Source of the DNA: Glandiceps talaboti
Taxonomy: Eukaryota > Hemichordata > Enteropneusta > Spengelidae
Direction of reading: 5' to 3'
DNA: 64,000 bases
Assembly (NCBI RefSeq): GCF_964340395.1
Contig: NC_135565.1
Span: 3,891,642-3,955,641 of the forward strand
Positions 11,001 to 37,371 of this stretch are shown here, piece by piece. The notes under the pieces were generated by a model that worked only from the letters and a program-made list of their open reading frames with translations, searched no databases and was not told where the DNA came from. The translations under genes were made by a program, and so were the position numbers. How positions within the stretch are numbered: position 1 is the stretch's first letter; every line of letters starts with the position of its first letter.

Positions 11001-14000
11001 AGTCACAGATGGTACATATTACAACCATACTGCCTACATGGTAGTCACAGATGGTACATATTACAACCATACTGCCTACATGCCAGTCACTGATGGTACA
11101 TATTACAACCATACCGCCTACAAGCTAGTCACAGATGATACATATTACAACCATACCGCCTACATGGTAGTCACAGATGGTACATATTACAACCATACTG
11201 CCTACATGCCAGTCACAGGTGGTAAATATTACAACCATACTGCCTACATGGTAGTTACAGATGGTACATATTACAACCATACCGCCTACATGCCAGTCAC
11301 AGATGGTACATATTACAACCATACTGCCTACATGGTAGTCACAGATGATACATATTACAACCATACTGCCTACATAGTAGTCACAGATGGTACATATTAC
11401 AACCATACCGCCTACATGCCAGTCACAGATGGTACATATTACAACCATACTGCCTACATGGTAGTTACAGATGTTACATATTACAACCATACCACCTACA
11501 TGCCAGTCACAGATGGTACATATTACAACCATACTGCCTACATGGTAGTCACAGATGATACATATTACAACCATACAGCCTACATAGTAGTCACAGATGG
11601 TACATATTACAACCATACCACCTACATGCCAGTCACAGATGGTACATATTACAACCATACTGCCTACATGGTAGTCACAGATGATACATATTACAACCAT
11701 ACTGCCTACATAGTAGTCACAGATGGTACATATTACAACCATACCACCTACATGCCAGTCACAGATGGTACATATTACAACCATACTGCCTACATGGTAG
11801 TCACAGATGGTACATATTACAACCATACCGCCTACATGCCAGTCACAGATGGTACATATTACAACCATACTGCCTACATGGTAGTCACAGATTGTACATA
11901 TTACAACCATACTGCCTACATGGTAGTCACAGATGGTACATATTACAACCATACTGCCTACATGCCAGTCACTGATGGTACATATTACAACCATACCGCC
12001 TACATGGTAGTCACAGATGATACATATTACAACCATACCGCCTACATGGTAGTCACAGATGGTACATATTACAACCATACTGCCTACAAGCCAGTCACAG
12101 GTGGTAAATATTACAACCATACTGCCTACATGGTAGTTACAGATGTTACATATTACAACCATACCGCCTACATGCCAGTCACAGATGGTACATATTACAA
12201 CCATACTGCCTACATGGTAGTCACAGATGATACATATTACAACCATACTGCCTACATAGTAGTCACAGATGGTACATATTACAACCATACCGCCTACATG
12301 CCAGTCACAGATGGTACATATTACAACCATACTGCCTACATGGTAGTTACATATGTTACATATTACAACCATACCACCTACATGCCAGTCACAGATGGTA
12401 CATATTACAACCATACTGCCTACATGGTAGTCACAGATGATACATATTACAACCATACTGCCTACATAGTAGTCACAGATGGTACATATTACAACCATAC
12501 CACCTACATGCCAGTCACAGATGGTACATATTACAACCATACTGTCTACATGGTAGTCACAGATGGTACATATTACAACCATACCGCCTGCATGCCAGTC
12601 AGAGATGGTAAATATTACAACCATACCGCCTACATGCCAGTCACAGATGGTACATATTACAACCATACTGCCTACATGCCAGTCACAGATGGTACATATT
12701 ACAAGCATACCGCCTACATGCTAGTCACAGATGGTACATATTACAACCACACTGCCTACATGGTAGTCACAGATGGTACATATTACAACCATACTGCCTA
12801 CATGGTAGTCACAGATGGTACATATTACAACCATACTGCCTACATGCCAGTCACTGATGGTACATATTACAACCATACCGCCTACAAGCTAGTCACAGAT
12901 GATACATATTACAACCATACCGCCTACATGGTAGTCACAGATGGTACATATTACAACCATACTGCCTACATGCCAGTCACAGGTGGTAAATATTACAACC
13001 ATACTGCCTACATGGTAGTTACAGATGTTACATATTACAACCATACCGCCTACATGCCAGTCACAGATGGTACATATTACAACCATACTGCCTACATGGT
13101 AGTCACAGATGATACATATTACAACCATACTGCCTACATAGTAGTCACAGATGGTACATATTACAACCATACCGCCTACATGCCAGTCACAGATGGTACA
13201 TATTACAACCATACTGCCTACATGGTAGTTACAGATGTTACATATTACAACCATACCACCTACATGCCAGTCACAGATGGTACATATTACAACCATACTG
13301 CCTACATGGTAGTCACAGATGATACATATTACAACCATACAGCCTACATAGTAGTCACAGATGGTACATATTACAACCATACCACCTACATGCCAGTCAC
13401 AGATGGTACATATTACAACCATACTGCCTACATGGTAGTCACAGATGATACATATTACAACCATACTGCCTACATAGTAGTCACAGATGGTACATATTAC
13501 AACCATACCACCTACATGCCAGTCACAGATGGTACATATTACAACCATACTGCCTACATGGTAGTCACAGATGGTACATATTACAACCATACCGCCTACA
13601 TGCCAGTCACAGATGGTACATATTACAACCATACTGCCTACATGGTAGTCACAGATGATACATATTACAACCATACTGCCTACATAGTAGTCACAGATGG
13701 TACATATTACAACCATGCCACCTACATGCCAGTCACAGATGGTACATATTACAACCATACTGCCTACATGGTAGTCACAGATGGTACATATTACAACCAT
13801 ACCGCCTACATGCCAGTCACAGATGTTACATATTACAACCATACCGCCTACATGCCAGTCACAAATGGTACATATTACAACCATACCACCTACATGGTAG
13901 TCACAGATGGTAAATATTACAACCATACCGCCTACATACCAGTTGCAGGTGGTACATATTACAACCATATCGCCTACATGCCAGTCACAGATGGTATATA

Positions 14001-14105
14001 TTAAAACCATACCGCCTACATGCTAGTCACAGATGGTACATATTACAACCATACTGCCTACATGGTAGTCACAGCTGGTAAATATTACAACCATACCACC
14101 TATTG
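8074..14105 (+). repeat. 42-bp satellite array, about 144 copies, with 37-unit higher-order repeat
   Basis: The unit is 42 bp and contains GGTACATATTACAACCATAC and a TACATG(GT/CC)AGTCACAGAT part. It runs without any length change for about 6 kb. Diagnostic variants recur: the TGCATGCC variant sits at 8347, 9229, 9901, 10783 and 12589, so copies 8347/9901 and 9229/10783 are each 1,554 bp (37 units) apart, and 10783/12589 are 1,806 bp (43 units) apart. Since 42 is divisible by three, one plus-strand frame stays open for 1,968 codons (14-residue period MVVTDGTYYNHTAY) until a TAC-to-TAA change at about 14002-14004. I regard this as satellite DNA, not a gene: there is no promoter, unique sequence or splice context. 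Confidence 0.95.
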
Positions 14106-14737
14106 AAGTGATACTTGAATTAAATAAGTATGTAGTTTCCTTCCATAGCTTTTGTAAAAAAAAGATAATGCTATATATAATAATTTAGACACAGTGAATT
14201 TCACATACGGCTACGATTCCATATAGTGCAGTAATCATTGAAACGTGGTTTATATTTACCCATGTTTTGTATTTCCTGTAAAGAAATCTTAGAAATTAGC
14301 CACGCTTGAATATACTGCAAGGTATTTGCAATATGTACGAAATAGCTTCATTTTGATAATTGTCACTTAATAATGGTGTCTAAGCCAAAAATCAATGTCT
14401 GCAAATAGAGCTTGCACTAGTCCCTGTGTATTACATGTTGTGATTTATTCAGTACATTGTAAGTTACAACTACAAATGCCACCGCCATTTTGTATATCTT
14501 TCCTAGATCCCTTTTTCTTTAATAACTCTCTTAAATAACACAAAATGTTTGATTTTGATATTGGACACATAAAATAATAATAATTCGCTAGGGATCAGGG
14601 GTATTTCATTTGACAGACAGCCCAGTGCAAATGGTATCTGTAAAGTTTAAATAAACCATGACATGCTCGTAACATGTTTAACTTTTTGCATAAAATAGGT
14701 CAAAGTTTAAAGGAAACACCCATTCGTGGAGTTCAGA
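14106..14737. other. 5' flank of methyltransferase gene A
   Basis: AT-rich unique sequence between the satellite and the gene A start codon. Any promoter and 5' UTR must lie here. No convincing TATA box was identified. Confidence 0.4.
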
Positions 14738-15696
14738 ATGGCGACCGATAACGGCGATACCGGAGAGTCTTTCGGGAATCGGATGGCTGAGATTGTCCAG
14801 AATGGTTTTACAGCTGTCGGCATAGCAATAGGGTCGGCAACTGGTCTGTTCAACACCATGACAATGTTTGGAGAGCCGAAAACTTCACATGAAATTGCAG
14901 ATGCTGCAGGGCTGAAAGAAAGGTGGGTAAAATTGCATCATCATCGTATAATATTTACGCCAGTGATCAACAGTCAACGGAAGAGTATTACAAAGCTGCG
15001 TTGTACACGACCCGTGTACAAATGTATACTGACGATGTTGGAAACCCGGGGCTGGAAACCGTCGTGGTTCATATAATGCATCCATGGTACGCTTGCGCTG
15101 TCGTGCAGTTCGCGCGAAGCTTAGGGTAACAATAGATCGTGCATATTCGTTAGGCAATAATCCAATATTCATAAATTTTTGCGTTGCATGACCTAAATTG
15201 TAATCGATGTGACACTGCCATGCCCTTGTCGGTGTGTTAACATGGTTGTATGGGTGGGCGGGTGGAACGATACCTGGACAGTTCAAATCCGCGATATGCA
15301 TTTAAACTGATGGGGTCACGCTGTTTCTCAAGTTGGTTCATTTTTAGAATACAACACTGCTATTTACAAATCAATATCAGATAGGTAATTGAATGCATTG
15401 AGAAACGTTTTCGTCGATATATGCATTATTTAACAGCGATTCTACGAGTTTACATGTACTTGGTGTGACTGTGGTTATTAATTGATTAGTATAGTTTACC
15501 ATCTAATTTAGGTTGCGTAGAATTGTCTGTGACTATGTTTTGGTGGTAAATGGCCTCTAACCATTTCACCATTATTATGTCCAATCCAAATAAAAGACAC
15601 CTCGTCGATAAATAAACAACAGTGACCAATTTTTAGCACTACTCAACTGAAAGTTCAGTAGTGCTATAGGTATGGCAAAGTGTCTGTCTGTCTGTC

Positions 15697-15762
<66 letters not shown>

Positions 15763-16944
15763 GAACTTAACGTCAAAAACTGCTGGACCGATTACTTTGA
15801 TATGTGGTGGCCATGTTACTTCTGGTGTCTAGTTGGGAAATTGTTCAAATGAAAATGTTTGCATCAGAGGTGTGGTTTTTGGGTAAAAAAATTGATTTTT
15901 GGTCATAAAACTTTAACTCAAAAACTACTGAACAGATTGGCATAAAATTTTGGTGGGAACATTCTTAGATGTGAGTAAATTAAGATTTGTTCATAACATG
16001 GTGATTTGCTTATTAATATGCAAATTAGGGCTAAAATGTGTCTTTTTTGGTCAAAAAAATATAATTCCAAAACTACTCAGCAGATTAGGCTGAAATTTAA
16101 GAGGGATGCATCTCATCAGTAATATGCAAATTAGGTGTAAAATTGTAAATTTTGGTAAAAAATTTATATCTCAAAAAGTACTTCAATTAACATTAAAAAT
16201 GTATGCAAATATATCTAGCAACATGACCACGCCCATAGCAACAGACAAATGATCGCGTATATCGCAAAGATAGCAACATGGTTGGATAGGCAACTGTATA
16301 GTCATTCAGCAAATGAACACCTATTGTTAGCATGGACTAGCATATGGATAAACATTTTAAAAAACTGTACAGTTGTGCTACAACGCCATTTTTGGTATTT
16401 TTTAAGAAATACATTAAATCGTCAGTCGAGCTATTCTATCTTTTATCCTTTTTTTAACACTATTCTTACTCCGTGTACAGGTATGTCAGAGAATGGTTGG
16501 GTGCCATGGTAACCAGTAGAATCGTGGATATTCAGTCTGATTCAAATGAGGAGAGATATTTTCTACCCCAGTACCGTTATAAACATTTATGTTCCAAAGA
16601 TGGTGGAGGTGTACAGGCGGTGCTTCTAGAAGGCATACCTATGATTTGTGAAGTTTATAAGGATATCTTGGAATGCTTCAAGAAAGATGGACCGAGAGGT
16701 ACACTTTGCTCTGCATGTCCTTTACCATTATAATTAGTTCATGAACGGTTTCACCAATGAAATTCTCTTTTGTCATTATAATCATAACAATTTGTCAGCG
16801 CAACATCCTATATTGTAGCAAATATTGCAAAGCAAAAAATGATCAATGTATGATTGAATGTAGATAGTGGCTGAATGGATTAATAAACGAACAAACAAAC
16901 AAATGAACAAGTAAACGAATGGATGAATGGATGAATTAGTTAAT

Positions 16945-17040
<96 letters not shown>

Positions 17041-17284
17041 GAAGTAAGGAAGGAAGTAATGGGTTAGTGCTCCCACTCCATTTAAACTGAACAGTACAGT
17101 ACACTATAAAGGTGACACGTGTTTATATACCTTTTAATGAACATTATACGTTTTAAAAGTATAGAGAAACACATCAAAAGTGTAAAACCTACAATAATAA
17201 TGTTGAATATACGATCGTCTAATTTTTACCTCCCATATTTAAGGGTACGGGAGGTATAAAAGGATGTCTGTCTGTCTGTCTGTC

Positions 17285-17324
<40 letters not shown>

Positions 17325-20182
17325 ATCATTTTCTTAATAACGGCTGGCTCAAATATAATGGAATTTAATATATATAATCGTTAGGGTAATGGCTAGACCT
17401 GATTAGATTTTTTGAGCGAGATCTGTTCATGTTAATTAGGGAAATTTGCATATCAGTGAAATCAACTAATTAAGCAATATCTTAAGACTGCATACTTCAA
17501 TTTCAATATAATTTAGAGTATTCGTTAAATATAACAACATACATTTGTCCTATAAAATTTGTTGATGTACCTTACAGCGTTAAACAATAATTTGCATAAT
17601 TATTTTTTTTTGGCAATTAGGCTATATCGTAAGAATGCATACTTCAATTTCAATATAATTTAGTACATACGTTAACCATAAAAAACGCATATGTCCCATG
17701 TTGATGTACCTTACAGTGTTCATGAATAATTTGCATAATTAGTGATTTTCGGTAATTAGGCCATATCTAAAGAATACATACTTCAATTTCAATATAATTC
17801 AGTACATATGGTACGCTGACCATAACAATCGGATATGTCCAGTAAAGCTTGTTGATGTACCTTTCAATGTTAATGAATAATTTGCATAATTAATGATTCT
17901 TGGTAATTAGGCTATATCTTACGACTGCATACACTGTACTTCAATTTCAATACAATTCAGTACATACATTAACCATAACAATCTGTGTATGTCCTATAAA
18001 GTTAGTTGATGTACCTTACAGTGTTAATGAATAATTTGCATAATTAATTATTTTCGGTAGTTAGGCTATATCTTAGGACTGCATACTTCAATTTCGATAT
18101 AATTTACTTCATACATTAATCATAACAAAGTTTATACACCCTATAAAGTTAGTTGATGTACCATTACAGTGTTAATAACTGATTTGCATGATTAATTATT
18201 TTCGGTAATTAGGATATATCATAAGAATGCATACGTGAATTTCAGTATCATTTAGTACATACATTAACCATAAAAAAGCAGATATGTCCTATAAATTTTG
18301 TTGATATAGCTTACAGTTTTAATGAAAGATTTGCATATTTAATGATTTTAGGTAACTAGGCTGTATCTTAAAAATGCAAGCTTCTAATTTCGTATAATAT
18401 GGTACATATATCAACCACAATAATACGCACCTGTCCTGTGAATATTGTTGCTACAACTTTAATGAGTATTTTGAATAATGAACGATATTCAGTAATTAAG
18501 CAGTATCATGCACTCTTCAAATTCTGTATAATTTGGCTCATACATTAACCTATGAAGGCACACTTGTCCATAAAAAAGCCAGTTACCATATTTATTTTTA
18601 GTTTAATTTGCATAATTAGTGATTCCCTTACGGGAGGCATTCAGTTTAAATCTGGTGTCCAATATTATGACATTTTTGGTGTAATTGCTTATTTATTTGC
18701 ACTTATTAGGAGTCCCGTACATGAATTATACACTGCATCCACCGTGGTCTGATTCCATGGCAACCAGGAGTCTTCAGGAAAAGCCACCAAGCTTTTTGAC
18801 AGATAGAGAAGAATTAAGAAGAATTCTGGGTAATATTTAGTAAATATTACTGACATTGAACCATTGTGTTTAGTATTATCAATCAAATGCTATCCTTATT
18901 CACATTGTTTCAAGATGTCATATTTTAAAATCGTTTTGGCAAAAGGAAGAAATGTATTACGTATCTTCTCTCCCTATAACGGATATAGTCATATTTGATA
19001 TAAGGTTACAGATGGGCTCACAATGTCAGCATGTTACTTTGTTGTACAGTGTTATAGCCTGAATAGTATAGCCTAGAACTATACCAGTGATATACAAGCC
19101 TTATCTCTCAAACAAGCCATCATTACAGAAGATGAAAATGACCAGCAAGGTTTGTAAATTAAAGTTGCACTAGCTGCTACAGGAACATTTGTACAACTGT
19201 TTTCGATAGATATAATGACTTATTCATAACATTGTACACCCTGAACACTAAATCAACTGCGTATACACGTACAAAAAATGTACTAGTGTAGCGGTGCACA
19301 TAGTATGGTGCTATAAATCCGATGAAATTGTCTTTTGAGTTCGCACCCTAAAATCAGTGCAGCAATGATTCACTATTTCAACATATTATATACTACTTAT
19401 GGATAGCATCTAATTTGACATGTACAATATCAAATTATTGGTATTGTAACTATTTTCACTGAATACTATTTTATGTGTAGTTGTACGATCGAAAACAATT
19501 TTTTTTTTCAGTTACAGCTAGTGCATATTTTAATGTCTAATTGGGTCTGACTACTACCTTTTATGTATGGGACAGTGTTAATTGACCTCTACATTAATGT
19601 CAGCTGTCGCTATGATTTATTATAGAAACTTCATCTACAGTGTGTGATGTTGGTTGTGGTAGTGGTGCTGCACTTTGTTATATAGCACGTGACTTTCCAA
19701 AGTGTGAATTCCATGGTATTGATATCAATGAGAAAACCATCGTGGCTGCCAAATCTCGTGCAGAGGCGATGCAACTCTCGAACGTGACCTTTCACCATCA
19801 TGACGCAACTGTGATGTCTCAGGACTGGAATTCCAAGTTTGACATAGTGTATTGCATGGATGTTATTCATGATGTTGGTCGACCTGATCTCCTTCTGAAG
19901 GAAATTCGAAGACTAGTCAAAGATGATGGATATTTCATAATGTTTGACATTGCAGGGCACACAAAACATGCTGATAACTTAGACCGCCCTCTGGCGGCTA
20001 CCAATTACATTGTAAGTCTCTTCCGTTGCATGCCTACGTCACTTTCCACAGAAGGTGGCTTTGGTTTAGGAGCTATGTGGGGTCAGGAAAGGGCACTTGA
20101 AATTCTGGCTGAAAACGGTTTCAAATGTTTTGATTATGATGAAATAGGTACACTTAATATTGCATTCTACTGCAAGAAGTAA
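14738..20182 (+). CDS. SAM-dependent methyltransferase gene A (Rv2258c-like), 4 exons
   Basis: Coding exons are 14738-14922, 16481-16698, 18710-18829 and 19626-20182 (359 aa). Every junction is GT-AG and phases agree (2, 1, 1). Exons 1-3 encode an N-terminal helical/winged-helix-like region (GLFNTM, IADAAGLKER, REWLGAMV, LLEGIPM, LTDREELRRIL). Exon 4 encodes the Rossmann methyltransferase core: SAM loop DVGCGSGAAL, acidic end of strand 2 in FHGIDIN, the DIVYCMDVIHDVGRPDLLLK block and KDDGYFIMFD. This arrangement matches the family annotated as S-adenosylmethionine-dependent methyltransferase Rv2258c-like. The substrate is unknown. No signal peptide or membrane segment is seen, so it is probably cytosolic. 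Gene B (46863-54234) is a paralogue with identical exon borders. The ATG context AGAATGGCGACC is shared with the pseudogene. Confidence 0.9.
15634..16250 (+). repeat. Dispersed repeat E2 with terminal 33-bp hairpin and (TCTG)n/(TG)n head
   Basis: The left end (15634-15666) is a near-perfect palindrome: TAGCACTACT at 15634-15643 pairs with AGTAGTGCTA at 15657-15666, and AACT/AGTT pair further in. It is followed by (TCTG)n and about 58 bp of (TG)n (15684-15759), then AT-rich sequence with several diverged internal copies of a phrase like CAAAAACTACT...AGATT and ATATGCAAATTAGG. The right border near 16222-16250 (CATGACCACGCCCATAGCAAC) is approximate; the same phrase occurs in reverse near 44650 and 44760. 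No coding capacity. It lies in intron 1 of gene A. Confidence 0.6.
16939..17060 (+). repeat. (AAGT)n microsatellite
   Basis: About 27 GTAA/AAGT units in intron 2 of methyltransferase gene A, with GGAAGT variants at the right end. Confidence 0.95.
17230..18656 (+). mobile_element. Non-autonomous element E1 with internal ~145-bp tandem repeats
   Basis: The left end holds an imperfect inverted motif (ACCTCCC...GGGAGGT, 17230-17257), then (TGTC)n and (TG)n. The body is a chain of about eight diverged units marked by ATTTGCATAATTAATGA, at about 17446, 17591, 17731, 17882, 18036, 18183, 18331 and 18608, a spacing of 138-154 bp. The right end is CCCTTACGGGAGGCATTCAG plus TTTAAATCTGG, which contains the reverse complement of the left-end CCTCCCGTA-type motif. 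No reading frame is present. Related fragments lie near 20880-21340, 37430-37600 and 56290-56610. The plan (microsatellite head, tandem core, subterminal inverted motif, no long TIR) resembles Helentron-derived HINE elements; this class call is an inference. Confidence 0.55.
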
Positions 20183-20689
20183 AAGAGGGCTTATGTTATT
20201 TTGTTATAATGGTTTATTTGTTATGACTTATGAAAGTCGCAAGGCATTGCAAATATTTGAACACATATGAGGAAATATACTGTTGTACATTAACTGTAGC
20301 CTATCTGTATTAGCAAAAAAGGAGAATCTTTTGAATTTACAAATCTTCTCAAAACCAAGCTCTAGAAACAAACTTGTTGGCCGAGTTTTGTTCACTGGAC
20401 GGACACTTCCCAGTCATATTTCTCACACAGTGTGACTGTCATAACTGCCCTCCCCCCCCCCCATTCAATTTTTGGTTTTGCCAAATGCGCTACCAAATAT
20501 CCGAGAGAGACTATCAAAGCTTTACAAAGTCAATATACAGTATCTCAGTTGCATACTGCAGCCATACTGTCAACGTACTAGTCGCTTTTAAATTTTTGGT
20601 GAAATTTTTGTCTTAATGTAGTCGATGTTATTTTTTTGTTAAAAATATAAAATGTGATCACAAAAATGATCTGTAAGAATTAAGATGGA
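20183..20689. other. 3' flank of methyltransferase gene A
   Basis: Probable 3' UTR and intergenic sequence. No perfect AATAAA was found in the first 400 bases. A poly-C run of 12 lies near 20449-20461. Confidence 0.4.
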
Positions 20690-21340
20690 AGTTATGTTAT
20701 GCTTCTCTCTGTGTGTATATATGTGTATGTGTATGTATGTGTCTGTCTGTGGACACGATATTTCAAAACATACTTCATCGATTCTAATGAAACTTGCCAA
20801 ACATCTTCAATATGGTAATGACAAAAACTGAGTATATTTTGGTAAAGATTCAAAGAAAATTAATTAGTCATTTGTATAAATAACGGTTTTTAATAAGTAT
20901 GTTATCTCTTTGGAACCTATACTTCAGATTCAATATCATTTCATATGTATATGTCCTATAAAATAAAGTTTGTTGATAAAGCTTACAGTTTCAATGAACA
21001 ATTTGCATAATTAATGATTTTCGATAATTAGGCTTTATCTTAAGAATACATACTTCAATTTCAATTTAGTTTTGTATATACATTAACCATAGCAAAGCAC
21101 ATTTGTGACATATGTTATAATGTCCTATAACGTTTGTTGATATAGCAGTTTACAGTTTTAATGAAAGATTTGCATAGTTAATAATTTTCAGTAATTAAGC
21201 TATATTTTACAAATGCACTCTTCAAATTCCATATAATTTGGCACACATCAACCATATCAAAGCAAACTTATCCAATAGAGCCTGGTTGTACAGATTTTTA
21301 GTTTGAAGGAGTAATTTGCACAATTAAATATTTTCGGTAA
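20690..21340 (+). repeat. E1-related dispersed repeat copy
   Basis: A (TG)/(TATG) and GTCTGTCTG head near 20706-20752 is followed by ACACGATATTTCAAAACATA. Three diverged tandem units follow, with ATTTGCATAATTAATGATTT at about 21001 and related sites near 21170 and 21315. The internal units match those of the 17230-18656 element. Confidence 0.6.
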
Positions 21341-23314
21341 TTAGGCTTTATCTTAAAATAATATACAAAAACAGCTTTATTTTGATAAATGACCCAGAAG
21401 GTCAAGTCCAATGTCAGTGTCTTACAAGAAAGTTTGCATATGATTATATAGGGTAAGACATTTGAATGTCGAATTGATCTATGCATTAAAGTTGTTGAGT
21501 TGTGCAGCAATATATTTATCTATTATGCTAAATATGATCTTCATTCATGATCAGTAAAAAAAAGTGATGTGAAACAAAAATAAAGCTTGGGTATTTTTTC
21601 TTCTCCTCTATTACCTGTTGACATGATTTAAAACAAATTGGCAACAAATAAATACGACAAAATGTCTGATAGACATGGAAATGGATGGATTTTAATAGCT
21701 GACCCTGAAGTAAAGGTAAAGGTCAAAGATCATCGTCTTACAAGAAAGGTTGTACCTGATAATAGGGTAGACACTTAAATGGAGTCTCTTTGTACTACAT
21801 TTTATTAGCTATGCCGACGTACATACGTCCCATATGGCATGGCACGTTTGTGCCAGATTTGAAAGAAATCAGATATTGCTGCATGGATGGAGCCTCGGAG
21901 ATCTAATAATTGTTTTCGTTTTAATGTGTTTTTGTGTTTACACATTGTCCGACAACTTAAAATTTTGGACCGTTTACATGAAACACCAAAGTGTGAAATC
22001 AAAAACGATGTTGTTGCACATCCACAAACATAATAATATAATGGTTAAACGCATGTGTACATAATCAATAGCGTTCCGATGGTGTCATTCCTGGGGTCAA
22101 ATATTTTACTGTAAACTCAACATCATGTTTAACACAGCTATTGGACAATTTAAAAATAGGTACAGGACCAGTCAATTCGTGAGGGTCGACAACATATATG
22201 ACAAGTGGTTGTTTATATCGAATAGATAGTATTTTAACTCCTTAATGGTACGGCCTGAATAAAACATGACTCGAGACCATTCCTTAACAGCATAAAAGTA
22301 TAAGCCCTAGGCAGATGAGAGTCAGTCAAGTGTGAAATTCTCCTAGCGTATGTCAGGAATTTTGATTCTCACCTTTTAGCCTTCTAGTAAGATGTCTCTT
22401 GTGTAGGCTTTTAATAAATAACTTGATAGCCTGGGGTATTATTTCTGCTTCTCGGTAAAGGCATGGTTTGAGGTGTTCGTACCTTGATCATCACTCGACC
22501 ATACAGACTCAGCTACACCTGTTGAGATAGTCAGGGTAAGTATAAACAATACTATCTGCAAGAAATGTACTTCTAACCTTTTTTAAGATAACACTTGATT
22601 GCATGGTTCCATTGGTAGTGGTCTGGTTTGAAGTGGCGGGGATAGATGCATATACCATATGTGGGTTATATGATCAGAGAACCTATTTGTTACCAGACCA
22701 CATAGTACATACATTGACAAGGGGTTGCTATATTTTGACATGCAAGGCTTCCCTGCTATCAAATTCTTGCTAATGGTACACTTATCGTAGAACTTCCTGT
22801 AAGTCAACCTCATCTACTGATCCCCACATAGTTTGACACTAATAAGGCGACACCCGTAGTTTATATTTTGTGACAAATCAAATATGGCCGCTGGTGGTTA
22901 CACTGGTGTTGACATGGCAACGGTAGGTCAAACAAAGAAACGCACCACCGCACTTGGTTATGACATGTATAGATCTCAACCTGCTACTAATCTAATATCC
23001 GTATAAATGAATTGTTCAAAGGCTATTAAATACATTCTGTATGCGTCAGAAAGTCTGATTAGTATGTCAGTCCAAATTACGACGTCGTGTAATTATAAAC
23101 AACCTTTCGACAAATACATCAAGTATATATTGTCTGTTATTTTTTTAACGAATAATAATGTTTGTTGTGATAACAAATTGCAAGCCGCTTTGCTACCCTG
23201 TCCAATGACCATGACAATATGACCTATGACCAACCAACCACAAGTTATTGCCGTGAAAAGAAATGGACGTCGACATACTAGTACATTCCAACAATACCAT
23301 ATAATCAGTTGTAT

Positions 23315-23365
<51 letters not shown>

Positions 23366-23520
23366 TTATTGAATTTATAACTTGTAATAAACATTTAAAA
23401 CTATATTTCATTTACAAATGTTGTTATGACTTGTTCAACTAATCGATGTATAAAACCATTTAGCTGACTGGATTATTCATATCACAACACAGTCTTACGA
23501 TTCTACTCACTAATATTTCA
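21341..23520. other. Intergenic, with one diverged direct duplication and (ATTT)n
   Basis: Segments near 21375-21465 and 21690-21785 are diverged direct copies (shared GTCTTACAAGAAAG, then ATAGGGTA, then ACTTAAATG/ACATTTGAATG) about 310 bp apart. A (TTTA)n microsatellite occupies 23309-23367. No exon was supported. Confidence 0.45.
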
Positions 23521-23532
23521 GCAAACAAGGCA

Positions 23533-37244
<13,712 letters not shown>

Positions 37245-37365
37245 CAACCTTGTTTATTGGCATCATAAGCTGACAACCCCTTGATCGACACCTAAAACCA
37301 TCAAAGAAAGTACGTGGAAAGCGTGAAGAATTACATACATACATGTATCTAACTAATCACATTAA

Positions 37366-37371
37366 AATAAA
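37366..37371 (+). promoter_or_regulatory. Candidate polyadenylation signal of the FN3-ZU5-death gene
   Basis: AATAAA lies 122 bp after the stop codon of exon 8, a plausible 3' UTR distance. No downstream GU-rich element was assessed. Confidence 0.5.

Noticed and set aside
8098-14004. 1,968-residue frame as a real gene
   Set aside because: It is entirely the 42-bp repeat, has no unique sequence, promoter or splice context, and stays open because the unit is 14 codons long. Kept as a satellite with a suggested test.
8074-14105. CRISPR-like direct repeat array
   Set aside because: Units are contiguous with no spacers, and the genome is eukaryotic. The same applies to 29325-34168.
16249-16512. 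Frame overlapping the start of exon 2 of gene A
   Set aside because: It is out of frame with the exon and lies mostly in intron 1.
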